A DNA stretch of 64,000 nt from Aequorivita vitellina (lineage in GTDB: Bacteria > Bacteroidota > Bacteroidia > Flavobacteriales > Flavobacteriaceae), in the NCBI RefSeq assembly GCF_022008365.1, contig NZ_JAIRBA010000023.1:1-64000 (forward strand), in the 5' to 3' direction. Of this stretch, positions 35,524 to 44,972 are shown piece after piece. The notes under the pieces are model-generated. The model was not told the origin of the DNA and made no database searches. It was given only the letters and a program-made list of their open reading frames with translations. The position numbers were made by a program, and so were the translations under genes. How positions within the stretch are numbered: the stretch's first letter is position 1; every line of letters begins with the position of its first letter.

Positions 35524-37069
35524 TGTAAACATCCGCCCAGGTGTAACAATTCTTTCTGTTTTAAAGCACCTCAATTACAAATCTTATTATGCATTAGCTG
35601 AATTTGTTGATAATGCCATTGACAGCTATTTGAAAAATGAAGAAGAATTAAAGAAGATTGAAGGCGATAACTTTAAGCTAAGAGTCGATATTGAATTTGA
35701 TACCAATAACGGCAGAATCAATATAAAAGACAATGCCGCAGGAATTCATTCAAGTGATTACCAAAGAGCATTCAGAACCGCTGAACTACCACCTGACAAT
35801 ACTCGACTTTCAGAATTTGGTATGGGAATGAAATCTGCAGCTTGTTGGTTTTCCAACAAATGGCAGGTTAAAACAAAAGCAATTAATGAAAATGTTGAAC
35901 GGACAGTAGTTTTTGATATTTCAAAAATTGTAGAAGATAAAATTCAAGAACTACAAATTGACACAAAGTCCGCCAATCCTGATTCTCACTATACCTTAAT
36001 CACGCTATATGGGATTGAGGAGAAAATGCCTGTAAGAAGAGGTCTTGGGAAGGTAAAAAGGCATTTGGCAAGTATTTACAGAGATTTTTTCAGGAAGGAT
36101 ATTTTAGACTTATACATTAATGGAGAAAAATTAACTTATAAGTCTCCAAAAATCTTAAATACTGCTTATTATGAAACTCCTGAAGAAGAAAATATTAATT
36201 GGAAGCAAGAAGTTGATTTTGACTTTGGTGATGACCATAAAGGAGGGAAATTAAAAGCCAAAGGATTTGTTGCCATTATGGAAACAATGTCCGTGAGCGA
36301 TAGCGGATTTGCTTTATTTAGAAGAGGGAGAGTAATAGAAGGAAGTGCAGATAATGATGAAGGGTTTAGGCCACCCGCTTTATCAGGCTCTTTGGGTAGT
36401 CATAGGTATAAACGGCTTTTTGGAGAATTGCATCTTGAAGGTTTTAAGGTAAGTCATACAAAAGATGGTTTTCAATGGGATGATAATATGGAAGCCTTTT
36501 TGGAAATTTTGAAGGAAGAATTAGAAAGTGAAAAATCTCTTCCCATTTTAAAGCAGGCCGATAAATACAGGGTTCGAGAGAGTGCAAAGAATTACCAGAA
36601 AGTCTCTAAGAAAGTAGTAGACAATACTACTGAAAAAATTCAAAACAACATCTCTCGGGATGTTCAAAATATTATTACTAAGCCAATTCCAGACAGGTTT
36701 GAAGAGCCTTCGCTAAAAGAAGTTTATAAATCATACCACAAAAAATTTCCTTTGAATATTTCCAACATTGATTATATGGTTCATATAGAGTTATCCTATG
36801 ATGAAACTATTGACGAATTAGTTCAAGTTGGAGACCATTTAATACCTGAAAGAACTCCAAACTTTAAGAATATTGGTGTTAGATTATCTCTCATTCATCC
36901 ATTTATGGTTGAGTTTGCAGGTGATGACCACAAAGTGATTGAACCACTTTTACGGATGGTTGTAGCATTAGGTTTATCCGAAATAATTGTAAAAAAATCA
37001 GGTGCTCCGATAACGGAATTAAGAAATAATATGAACGAACTTTTACTTGGTTCTTTATCAAAATTGTAA
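35507..37069 (+). CDS. GHKL ATPase of the MORC/MutL-like (paraMORC) class
   Basis: 520 residues. The Bergerat ATP-binding fold is clear: motif N with E32 and N36 in AEFVDNAIDS, the magnesium/adenine loop DNAAGI (75-80) where MutL and Hsp90 usually have D.G.G, and the lid GMGMKSA (105-111). An S5-like domain follows (about 200-330), then a coiled-coil-prone stretch (about 345-400). Prokaryotic MORC-like ATPases are known from comparative genomics to sit in restriction operons, where they are thought to remodel DNA-protein complexes using ATP-driven dimer closure. The neighbours here fit that context. Confidence 0.88.
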   Translation: MKELNNVNIRPGVTILSVLKHLNYKSYYALAEFVDNAIDSYLKNEEELKKIEGDNFKLRVDIEFDTNNGRINIKDNAAGIHSSDYQRAFRTAELPPDNTRLSEFGMGMKSAACWFSNKWQVKTKAINENVERTVVFDISKIVEDKIQELQIDTKSANPDSHYTLITLYGIEEKMPVRRGLGKVKRHLASIYRDFFRKDILDLYINGEKLTYKSPKILNTAYYETPEEENINWKQEVDFDFGDDHKGGKLKAKGFVAIMETMSVSDSGFALFRRGRVIEGSADNDEGFRPPALSGSLGSHRYKRLFGELHLEGFKVSHTKDGFQWDDNMEAFLEILKEELESEKSLPILKQADKYRVRESAKNYQKVSKKVVDNTTEKIQNNISRDVQNIITKPIPDRFEEPSLKEVYKSYHKKFPLNISNIDYMVHIELSYDETIDELVQVGDHLIPERTPNFKNIGVRLSLIHPFMVEFAGDDHKVIEPLLRMVVALGLSEIIVKKSGAPITELRNNMNELLLGSLSKL

Positions 37070-37072
37070 CGT

Positions 37073-39313
37073 ATGTCCAAAACTGAAAACATAAACATTA
37101 TGTCTGAATCACCAAATAACAACAATTGGACACCACAATACGGTGAAGAAACAGAAAAATTACTGAACAACGTTTTTGGTAATGATACAGATGCAAAAGA
37201 AAAAGTAAAAGAAGAAACATACCACATAATGAAATTGTGTGGAAATCCAAATGAAGCAACCAACAACGATACAGGATTGGTTTTTGGTTATGTTCAAAGT
37301 GGTAAAACTCTTTCCTTTACTGCACTTACAGCTTTAGCAAGAGACAACGATTATCAAATTGTAATTGTGCTTGCAGGAATTTCAACAAATTTGGTCAATC
37401 AATCATACAACAGACTACGCAAGGATTTAGGAGTAAATCAAGGGTTTCACAAAAAATGGCTAATGCTTAACAATCCAAAAGACCCAAACCGAAATCCGCA
37501 AGATAAAAACAACATTCAAAGAGAACTTCAAAATTGGAAAGAGCCCAATACTCCTGATGACTTTAAAAAAACATTACTAATTACGGTAATGAAAAACACA
37601 AGCCATTTGAAAAATTTGCTTGCAGTCCTTAAAAAGCTTGATTTATCACACGTTCCGACCTTGATAATTGATGACGAAGGAGACCAAGCGAGTATGAATA
37701 CAAAAGCCAGTTCCAATGCCAAAAGAGCTAAAGAAACAGGTATTCACACAGAGCAAGAGATGAGTACAATTTATGGTAGAATAAGAGATTTAAAACGCAC
37801 CTTGCCGCATCATACTTTCATTCAATATACCGCCACGCCTCAAGCTCCATTGTTCATTAATATCTTAGACAATCTATCGCCTAATTTTATTCAATTATTA
37901 ACACCCGGGGATAAATACACAGGAGGTAGTGCATTTTGTTTAGAAAACCATTTTATTATAAGACAAATCCCTTATTCCGAAATTTATAGTGACGACAATA
38001 TTTTTGATGAGGCACCAGAATCGTTGAAGGAAGCAATGCGAATTTTCTTTTTAAGTGTAACGTCAGGTCGCTTATTGGGTGCTACAAAAGGAAATCCGAA
38101 AAATCGCTCAATGATGGTGCATCCATCCCGTTTAGTAGATGACCACGGAATTTATTATGAATGGGTTACGCACATAAAAAACCTTTGGGGAAAAGTTTTA
38201 TTGGAAAGACCGGATGATGACGAAACTAAACAACAAATTATTTCAGAGTTCAAAGAGGCTTATAAAGATTTGAAAGCAAATGCTTCTGAAATACAACCGT
38301 TTGAAGACCTTTTGAAAACTTTGGGTTATAATATTAGTAGTACCGCAGTTGAACAACTCAATTCAAAGGCAGGAAGTTCAGTTGATTGGAGCAGTAACTA
38401 TTCCTTTATTCTTGTAGGTGGACAAGCTATGGACAGAGGGTTTACTGTGGAGGGCTTGACCATAACATATATGCCAAGGAATAAAGGAGTTGGAAATGCC
38501 GACACCTTACAACAAAGAGCTCGTTTTTTTGGCTACAAAAAAGATTATTTAGGTCATTGCCGTGTTTATCTTGATGCAGAAAACATACACCTGTTTAGCG
38601 AATATGTCAATCACGAAGAGGATATACGAAAGAAATTATTAGAGCATAAACTTTCAGGACAACATCTAAACGAGTTGGAAAGAAGGTTTGTACTTGACGA
38701 AATGTTTAGATTAACAAGAAAAAATGTTCTATCAGAAGATTTAACAAGAACCACTTTTGGCAACAAATGGGTTAGAATAAGAGCTCCTCACGACAGCGAA
38801 ATAATCATTGAAAACAATAGAACTGTAGCTGAAAGGTTTACTGAAAAATACAGGGAATTATTCGTAGAAGACGAAGGACATAAAGACAGAACCGAAGAAC
38901 AAAAACATCTTGTAGCAAAACTTCCTTTAAAAGAATTATTTACAGACTTACTAAAAGAATTAAAGTTTACAAGGCAAACAGACTCAACTACCTATACAAA
39001 TTTAAAATCAGTTATTGATTTATATACTGACGAGTTTCCTCCAGAAGATAGTTTTGTATATCTAATAGCAAAAGGTAATCCAAGAAAAAGACGTTTAAAA
39101 AAGGATGAAATTCAGCAATTATTTCAAGGTAAAAACCCAAGAACAGGAGAGGTAATATATCCAGGAGACGAAAAAATTAAATCCAATGATTCCGTAACTG
39201 TTCAAATTCATAATCTTGATTTTCGAGATACAGAGTATGAGAACATCATCACAATTGCAGTATGGATTCCTGCTCGTCTATCACAGTCACTAATTTCCAA
39301 AGAGAATGATTGA
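37073..39313 (+). CDS. Z1-domain superfamily II helicase-like ATPase
   Basis: 746 residues. Walker A GYVQSGKT (72-79), Walker B IIDDEGD (198-204), motif III-like QYTATPQ (251-257), and the Z1 domain with GGQAMDRGFTVEGLT (about 449-463) and QQRARFFGYK that stands in for helicase motifs V and VI. Z1 proteins are associated with endonucleases in restriction systems and probably move on or distort DNA. The start at 37073 is three bases after the ATPase stop; an ATG nine codons later is an alternative. It overlaps the nuclease gene by eight bases. Confidence 0.9.
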   Translation: MSKTENINIMSESPNNNNWTPQYGEETEKLLNNVFGNDTDAKEKVKEETYHIMKLCGNPNEATNNDTGLVFGYVQSGKTLSFTALTALARDNDYQIVIVLAGISTNLVNQSYNRLRKDLGVNQGFHKKWLMLNNPKDPNRNPQDKNNIQRELQNWKEPNTPDDFKKTLLITVMKNTSHLKNLLAVLKKLDLSHVPTLIIDDEGDQASMNTKASSNAKRAKETGIHTEQEMSTIYGRIRDLKRTLPHHTFIQYTATPQAPLFINILDNLSPNFIQLLTPGDKYTGGSAFCLENHFIIRQIPYSEIYSDDNIFDEAPESLKEAMRIFFLSVTSGRLLGATKGNPKNRSMMVHPSRLVDDHGIYYEWVTHIKNLWGKVLLERPDDDETKQQIISEFKEAYKDLKANASEIQPFEDLLKTLGYNISSTAVEQLNSKAGSSVDWSSNYSFILVGGQAMDRGFTVEGLTITYMPRNKGVGNADTLQQRARFFGYKKDYLGHCRVYLDAENIHLFSEYVNHEEDIRKKLLEHKLSGQHLNELERRFVLDEMFRLTRKNVLSEDLTRTTFGNKWVRIRAPHDSEIIIENNRTVAERFTEKYRELFVEDEGHKDRTEEQKHLVAKLPLKELFTDLLKELKFTRQTDSTTYTNLKSVIDLYTDEFPPEDSFVYLIAKGNPRKRRLKKDEIQQLFQGKNPRTGEVIYPGDEKIKSNDSVTVQIHNLDFRDTEYENIITIAVWIPARLSQSLISKEND

Positions 39314-40298
39314 CTTAAAGAAAATATATGACAATCTGCCCTTGCCTCAAAAGCCAAGCCCAAATAGCTATTCAGCAAAAGCTATTGATGGGTTTGAAAA
39401 TCATAGAATTGCCAAAAACTTTAATGATAATCCAAGTCTTTTAATTTTAATTTCAGAAAACAATCAGGACTTTTTCATTGCAAATCAGAGTCTGTTTAAT
39501 ATTCAAGTATCGCACAATGTAAAATGCAAAATTGAAACAAATAATAAGATAAGTCATAATAATTTTTCCGTTGTTTCATACATCGGTCAGAATGATGAAG
39601 TAAAAGATATTTTCTTGAAAACTTGTCAAGTCTTGATAAAGTCACTTGGACAAAATCCAGCAAACAAGAAAATAAAACAGACCGTTGACAAATTTATCGA
39701 ACTATTCAAAGCAATTAAAGAACCTCCAAGAAAATCCATTCAGGGGCTTTGGAGTGAATTATTTTTAATAGAGCAGTCCAAATTCCCTGAAAAACTCATT
39801 TTGGGTTGGCACAGCATTCCCGAAGAAAAATTTGATTTTAGCTTTGGTAAATTACGGATAGAAGTGAAAAGTTCGGCAACAGAATCAAGAGCACATCAAT
39901 TTAGTTCAGCTCAATTAAATCCTGTAGGCGATATAGAAATATTCATTGGTTCTATCCTTGTAAACACAAATGTTGCAGGAGTAAACATTCTTGATTTAAT
40001 AAAAAAAATCAGCGATAAGCTTTATGATTTTCCAAAACAAAAAGAGAAACTGCACCTTTTGGTTTATTCAACATTAGGTATTGATGTTGAGCGTATTAAT
40101 GAAGTTAAATTCAATTACGAATTAGCAAAAGAATCTTTACGATTTTATAAATCAGAAGATATTCCAAAGATTCAAACTGTTAACATTCCTAAGGAAGTTT
40201 CCAACGTCAGGTTTACAAGCAATTTGATAAACTCCAATCCTACTCTTTTAAAAATTGACAAACTCTTAAAGCCATACTTAAAAGACAATTCACAGTAA
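39306..40298 (+). CDS. DUF4420 (PD-(D/E)XK) putative restriction endonuclease
   Basis: 330 residues. The core GLWSELFLIEQ, then D177 in KFDFSFG and E186-V-K188 in RIEVKSS give the D...ExK pattern of PD-(D/E)XK nucleases; the preceding helix has the conserved glutamate of SELFLIE. PF14390 proteins are found as the nuclease of MORC/Z1 restriction loci. It is likely the cutting subunit of the cassette, directed by the two ATPases. It overlaps the Z1 gene by eight bases, so expression is coupled. Confidence 0.85.
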   Translation: MIDLKKIYDNLPLPQKPSPNSYSAKAIDGFENHRIAKNFNDNPSLLILISENNQDFFIANQSLFNIQVSHNVKCKIETNNKISHNNFSVVSYIGQNDEVKDIFLKTCQVLIKSLGQNPANKKIKQTVDKFIELFKAIKEPPRKSIQGLWSELFLIEQSKFPEKLILGWHSIPEEKFDFSFGKLRIEVKSSATESRAHQFSSAQLNPVGDIEIFIGSILVNTNVAGVNILDLIKKISDKLYDFPKQKEKLHLLVYSTLGIDVERINEVKFNYELAKESLRFYKSEDIPKIQTVNIPKEVSNVRFTSNLINSNPTLLKIDKLLKPYLKDNSQ

Positions 40299-40303
40299 AA
40301 TCA

Positions 40304-40870
40304 TTGGAGGAAAACAAATCTCAAATAATCATATATCAAACGGAAAACGGGGAAACAAAATTAGATGTTCGTTTTCAGAATGAAACCGTTTGGCTTACCC
40401 AAAAATTGATGGCGGAGTTGTTTCAAACCTCGGTTCCGAATATCAATATGCACCTCAAAAACATATTTGAAGAAGGTGAATTGGAAGAAAATCGAACTAT
40501 TAAGGAATTCTTAATAGTTCAAAAAGAAGGAAATAGAGAGGTAAAACGAAAGCAGGTTTTTTACAATCTTGATGCTACTATATCGATTGGTTACCGTATA
40601 AAGTCACATATAGCAACCAAATTCAGGCAGTGGGCGACTATTCACTTGCGTGAGTATATTGTAAAAGGATTCGTTTTGGACGATGAACGTTTGAAAAATC
40701 CTGATTTGCCTTTTGACTATTTTGAAGAATTAGAAAAGCGAATACAGGACATCCGAACTTCCGAGAAGCGGTTTTATCGGAAAATTACAGACATCCGCAG
40801 ATACTCACCAATTATTTCCAAAAAGCTAAAATCGCTAAACCTCCAACGAGAGTTTTGCTTCTTTCAGTAA
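40304..40870 (+). pseudogene. 3'-truncated RhuM-like gene at the cassette's right edge
   Basis: About 164 codons match the N-terminal half of RhuM-type proteins (WLTQKLMAELFQTS, RKQVFYNLDATISIGYRI, FRQWATIHLREYIVKGF, KRFYRKITDI), after which the frame runs into the antisense 3' end of the PLP decarboxylase gene and stops at 40870. Intact homologues are roughly 330 residues and continue past KITDI with a tyrosine-rich segment not present here. The frame begins with TTG (40304), six bases after the nuclease stop; no ATG is available. RhuM proteins occur in genomic islands but their function is unknown. Confidence 0.75.
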
Positions 40871-42271
40871 TTCTAAAAATAAATCGATGTCTTTTTTATG
40901 AGTTCTGAAAGACAATATCGCAGCGCGTAATGTGAGTTTATTGTTTAAAACGGTGGAAGAGATAAAAATTCTGCCGTCTTTCTGAATAAAGTCCAGCACC
41001 TTTTTGTTCTGCTCGTCGTTGCTGTATTGCTTTAACTCTAGTCTAAAAGCGACAACGCTTAATTCTGGTTCACAGATTACTTTATAACCAATTTCAACAA
41101 GTTTTTGTGCTAAATAAGTAGTCAGTTGTAATTTTTCATTTAGGTAATCTGTAAATACCTGCTGTCCGTATAACTTCAACGGCAGCCACATTCTCAGTCC
41201 ACGGAAATGCTTACTCAATTCTGGCGACAAATTTGATGGAGAATATTGACCTTCAATATAGGCATCGCGCATGTAATTAGCGGTATAACTATGGGCGGCG
41301 GCTAAATGTTTTACGTTTTTCACCAGTACAATTCCAGAGCCGTACGGTAAAAACATGCCTTTGTGAGGATCTAAAATTATAGAATCTGCCAGTTCAATTC
41401 CTTTTAGTTTCTCTCTTCCTTTTTCAGTGAGCATAAAAAATGCGCCATAAGCACCGTCAACGTGAAACCACATTTTATGCGTTTTGGCAATATTTGCTAA
41501 AGACACCAAAGGATCTACGGCACCCACATCGGTAGAACCGGCGTTTGCAATTAGTAAAAAGGGAGTAAAACCGTCCTGCTCGTCAACACGCACTTGGTCT
41601 TCTAAAGCTTTAACCGAAATTCTAAATTGTGCATCCAAAGCAATGACACGAATAATACAATCTTCAAGCCCTATAATTTTCAAGGCTTTATTAATACTGT
41701 GATGTGATTGCGCCGTACAATAAACCACACTTTTGGTTATTGTTGACCCTGTAATGTTTTTGTGATGCTTGGCCGTGTGAAGCGCAATTAAATTGGCAAT
41801 ACTTCCCCCTGAAGTTAAGTTTCCTCCAAAGCCTTCAGTATAACCCATAAGCTTGCCAGCCCAATTAACTAGCGCATCTCCCATCCTAACGGCGCCGGGC
41901 GAGGCGTAAAACTCGCCAGCGTATCTATTGGTAATAGCTGCGAGATAATCTGCAATGGCCGAGCTGAAGATTCCTCCGCCGGGAATGTAGCCCAGATGCC
42001 CACCGGAAGTAGGATTTAAACCAGTATCAAGTACCCGTTCCTTAAAAAAATCCAAAACGTTTTCAATCGAATTTTTTTCATTATTTATACTGAAGAATGA
42101 ATCGGAATCCGTGGTTTGATGGGTGTTGTAATGGAAAGCTTTTCGCTCGGGAAGACTTTCTAAAAATTCTTCGGAAAAGCTATTTACTTTATCAAAAAGC
42201 GCCTTTCGTTCTAAGGCTGTTTCTTCAAGTTCGAATATAGAATTGTGGAAATTTAAATCATTGTCTTTCAT
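40835..42271 (-). CDS. PLP-dependent decarboxylase (aromatic amino acid/glutamate group II family)
   Basis: 478 residues. The PLP lysine lies in DSIILDPHKGMFLPYGSG; HVDGAYGAFF binds the cofactor ring, and GGHLGYIPGGGIFSSAIADYL is the N-terminal active-site segment of group II decarboxylases. Such enzymes decarboxylate amino acids such as tyrosine, tryptophan, DOPA, glutamate or 2,4-diaminobutyrate. The substrate is not readable. Its last codons overlap, on the other strand, the end of the truncated RhuM frame, showing the cassette was inserted right behind it without damaging it. Confidence 0.88.
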   Translation of the reverse strand: MKDNDLNFHNSIFELEETALERKALFDKVNSFSEEFLESLPERKAFHYNTHQTTDSDSFFSINNEKNSIENVLDFFKERVLDTGLNPTSGGHLGYIPGGGIFSSAIADYLAAITNRYAGEFYASPGAVRMGDALVNWAGKLMGYTEGFGGNLTSGGSIANLIALHTAKHHKNITGSTITKSVVYCTAQSHHSINKALKIIGLEDCIIRVIALDAQFRISVKALEDQVRVDEQDGFTPFLLIANAGSTDVGAVDPLVSLANIAKTHKMWFHVDGAYGAFFMLTEKGREKLKGIELADSIILDPHKGMFLPYGSGIVLVKNVKHLAAAHSYTANYMRDAYIEGQYSPSNLSPELSKHFRGLRMWLPLKLYGQQVFTDYLNEKLQLTTYLAQKLVEIGYKVICEPELSVVAFRLELKQYSNDEQNKKVLDFIQKDGRIFISSTVLNNKLTLRAAILSFRTHKKDIDLFLELLKEAKLSLEV

Positions 42272-42316
42272 ATGAAGGGGGATAATTAAGACAAAATTAA
42301 ATAAAAATATAGAAAA

Positions 42317-43603
42317 CTACTGTTTGTATTCGTCCCGTACTTCATTGCTATTTGCAAAACAAACCGGCGAAGTATTTTGTTGAATTGTGTTTTTAGACTC
42401 AATCCACTTGCTCATATACTTTGTGGCTTGCAGCGTATGATGTTGCAATAACTGCCCAATAAAATTATGCTGCCGATGGGTTTCAACATCTGCTAAAAGC
42501 TTACGAACAAGCCTTTTAAATTCTTTAGAAAAAAGTTCTTTTTGAAATCGCTTTTGGATAATTTTGAAACCATCTGCCTGTGCTTGTTGCCAAGAATTTT
42601 CATCGGAATAATATTGCAGTGCATTTTTGATAAAATCTTCTTTTGAAAAAGTAATTGCGCCACCAAAAGTAAATTTTCCGCACATGCCCTCTGCGCCAAT
42701 CGCGGTAGTTATCGTTGGCAACCCAAAGCGCATGGCATCGAACAGTTTGCCTTTAAGTCCCGCGCCAAAGCGAATTGGAGCCAGTTGTACGCGGTAGTTT
42801 TTCATTACAGTTTCCAAATTTTCAGCCCAGCCTTTTATTATAAAACCTTCCTTTTTATTGTTTAGCTGAAGAATTTGCTGTGGTGCGTACGCTCCGTAAA
42901 TATGTAGTTCTACTTCGGGAATTTGCTTTTTAATTTCAGGCCAAAGTTGCTTTAATTGTAAAACCGAATCTACATTCGGCGCGTGCAATAAATTGCCAAT
43001 TGCAATAAAGTTTTGGCGTTTTTTAAATGAAGGAGTCTGTATTTCTTCGGAAGCCGATTCAATTAAAAAAGGTAAATAGTGAAGAATTCCACCGGAAATT
43101 TTAAATGTATTTTGAAGCAGTTCCATTTCATATTCCGAAATGATAAGCGACAAATCGCAACGTAAAATACTCGCCAATTCCCGCTTTGTTATTTCGGAAA
43201 ATAGGTTTGCTTCAGAAATTGGTTTGTTCTTTTTAATTGCTTCTTCCCTAGCCTTCCGTAGAAAATGCAAATCTTCGGTATCGAGGATTTTTAAAGCGTT
43301 CGGACATTGTTCCGAAACACGCCAACCAAATTGCTCTTCGGTAACGTAACGGTCAAAAAGAACGATTTCAGGATTTAGTTCTTTTATAAATTCATCAAAA
43401 GACGCATCGTTCAACAGAATGTTTTTCACTGAAATTTTGTTGTTTGCCAAATCTTCTGTCCGTTCAGAAATCGTCGCGGTACTGGCGAATGTAATTTGGT
43501 AATTTTCTTCAGTAAATAATTCAATCAATTGCATCATTCTACTTCCCGCTGCGGTAGTGCTGGGCTCGGGAAAAGTATGACCGATGATGAGAAGTTTTTT
43601 CAA
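42317..43603 (-). CDS. Glycosyltransferase, GT4-like (GT-B fold)
   Basis: 428 residues beginning MKKLLIIGHTFPEPSTTAAGSR, with C-terminal GT4 features: FIAIGNLLHAPNVDSVLQ, ELHIYGAYAP and the donor-binding region RFGAGLKGKLFDAMRFGLPTITT. It should transfer a sugar from a nucleotide donor onto a surface glycan or protein. The start codon is TTG: there is no in-frame ATG after the promoter element at 43617-43624. The decarboxylase gene follows 45 bases later, but a shared role is not obvious. Confidence 0.82.
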   Translation of the reverse strand: MKKLLIIGHTFPEPSTTAAGSRMMQLIELFTEENYQITFASTATISERTEDLANNKISVKNILLNDASFDEFIKELNPEIVLFDRYVTEEQFGWRVSEQCPNALKILDTEDLHFLRKAREEAIKKNKPISEANLFSEITKRELASILRCDLSLIISEYEMELLQNTFKISGGILHYLPFLIESASEEIQTPSFKKRQNFIAIGNLLHAPNVDSVLQLKQLWPEIKKQIPEVELHIYGAYAPQQILQLNNKKEGFIIKGWAENLETVMKNYRVQLAPIRFGAGLKGKLFDAMRFGLPTITTAIGAEGMCGKFTFGGAITFSKEDFIKNALQYYSDENSWQQAQADGFKIIQKRFQKELFSKEFKRLVRKLLADVETHRQHNFIGQLLQHHTLQATKYMSKWIESKNTIQQNTSPVCFANSNEVRDEYKQ

Positions 43604-43616
43604 TTGTAGTTTTTTT

Positions 43617-43624
43617 CAAAGATA
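43617..43624 (-). promoter_or_regulatory. -7 promoter element of the glycosyltransferase gene
   Basis: Minus strand TATCTTTG, perfect TAnnTTTG, 14 bases before the TTG start; supports that unusual start. No TTG at -33 in range. Confidence 0.45.
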
Positions 43625-43648
43625 CAGATTTGCAAAGTGTAATATTTC

Positions 43649-44908
43649 TTATAAATTTGCAATAGTAATAGCCGCTGTTTTAATAGATTTTTTCTTGCCA
43701 TCAACCATGGTCCAAGCGGCATAAAGTGTATTGTCGGCAATTTCCAACTGCGGAAAACCGCTGGCGCGTTCAAAACTTGTCTTCGAAATTGTAACGGGAA
43801 AGCCTTTGGTTCCATCTGCGGAAACACGCATAAGCTGTATTAAAGTTTCTTCGCCTACATTTTCCATCCAACTTACAATAGCAGTGTTTTCAGAGGTCAT
43901 TACAACATCAACCCTTCCCAGCGTTTCGTAAGTATTTATTTGAATTGGAGCCGCAAAAGTTTTGCCTTTATCATTTGAAAAAGCAAGCTGAACTTTTGGA
44001 TTATCATTTACAGCGGTAAACCAAGCAACCGCCGCGTTATTTTTGAAAGAAGCAATTGAAGGACCATTAACAGGGCAGCCCGGAATTTCCCAGTTATCAT
44101 TAAAAACCGGCTGCGATGCAGAAAATGAATCATCAAAAAGCCCGATGCGGGAAATGTCGCGAACTTCAGTATCTGTCCGGTCTCTGTAAACAAGCAAGGG
44201 TGCATTTTCTATGGAAGTCATTGCCGTTTGGCAGCAATCGCAAACGCGGTTGTCCAACGCTACATCGGGCTGCATTGTGCCATCTGCGTGCACCAGTCGT
44301 CCGCGAAGCGACATTGCGCCATCACCGTGATTATCGTGGCCACCAGCTTTAGCCGTGGTGTTTCTTCCATCTAACCAAACTGCATAAAACGACGATTTTC
44401 CTTGTGGCACAATTGAAACAAAACCGTGTTCACTGGCAGTGCCATCGTTGTGTAAAAGGATGCCTTTTTGCCAAGTTTGTGTTTCAGCCGAAAAAAGATT
44501 GATTTTGGCATCATACGTATATTTTCCGTTGGCGGATTTTTGAAGATAGCTAATTATAATGTTTCCATTATTTTCTGCAATGGCGGGAAAATCTGCCCAA
44601 TTAATAAACCAATCACTGCCAGAATTTACTGCGAAAGGGTTTGCCCATTTGCCGTCTTCAAAAGTTGAAAAATACAACACTGAAATGGAATCTTTTTGTT
44701 CAACCCACGACATAAAAAGTTGCTTTTCTGTTCCAAAAAGTCGCGGTAAAGCGCTATTGCCAGCTGTTGGGTTTTCCAATAAGGTAACGGTTTTAGCAAT
44801 GGCTTCAACTTTGAAAGCGGGGGTCGTTTTCTTTGTCGTGTCGGTTCTACACGAAATGAGTATTGTTGTACAAAATAAAATGGGGATGATTAATTTGAAA
44901 AAAGTCAT
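43649..44908 (-). CDS. BNR/sialidase-fold lipoprotein with a CDCC motif
   Basis: 419 residues with lipobox ISC (Cys about 20) and a series of beta-propeller blades of the exo-alpha-sialidase type (for example LAFSNDKGKTFAAPIQIN and WMENVGEETLIQLMRV). Sialidase Asp boxes are degenerate and the catalytic arginine triad is not evident, so enzyme activity is doubtful. The segment DNRVCDCCQTAMT holds three close cysteines that could bind a metal or form a disulphide. It is probably anchored in the outer membrane. The glycosyltransferase gene follows after 45 bases. Confidence 0.7.
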   Translation of the reverse strand: MTFFKLIIPILFCTTILISCRTDTTKKTTPAFKVEAIAKTVTLLENPTAGNSALPRLFGTEKQLFMSWVEQKDSISVLYFSTFEDGKWANPFAVNSGSDWFINWADFPAIAENNGNIIISYLQKSANGKYTYDAKINLFSAETQTWQKGILLHNDGTASEHGFVSIVPQGKSSFYAVWLDGRNTTAKAGGHDNHGDGAMSLRGRLVHADGTMQPDVALDNRVCDCCQTAMTSIENAPLLVYRDRTDTEVRDISRIGLFDDSFSASQPVFNDNWEIPGCPVNGPSIASFKNNAAVAWFTAVNDNPKVQLAFSNDKGKTFAAPIQINTYETLGRVDVVMTSENTAIVSWMENVGEETLIQLMRVSADGTKGFPVTISKTSFERASGFPQLEIADNTLYAAWTMVDGKKKSIKTAAITIANL

Positions 44909-44972
44909 AGTGGTCGCTATTTAAACCAAACTCGGAAAGGTAGGGTTTTTACACACATATTATACATTTAAA

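Larger units (their letters stand above)
33992..40834. other. Defence cassette: paraMORC-type restriction-modification system
   Basis: Six plus-strand genes lie between minus-strand core genes. The outer two are broken (HTH lacks its 5' end, RhuM its 3' end) while the inner four are intact and overlap or nearly touch (17-base overlap, 3-base gap, 8-base overlap). The truncation points put the edges near 33,990 and within 40,798-40,834. No integrase, transposase, tRNA or clear target-site duplication is seen, so entry by illegitimate or homologous exchange of a fragment is inferred. Confidence 0.75.
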
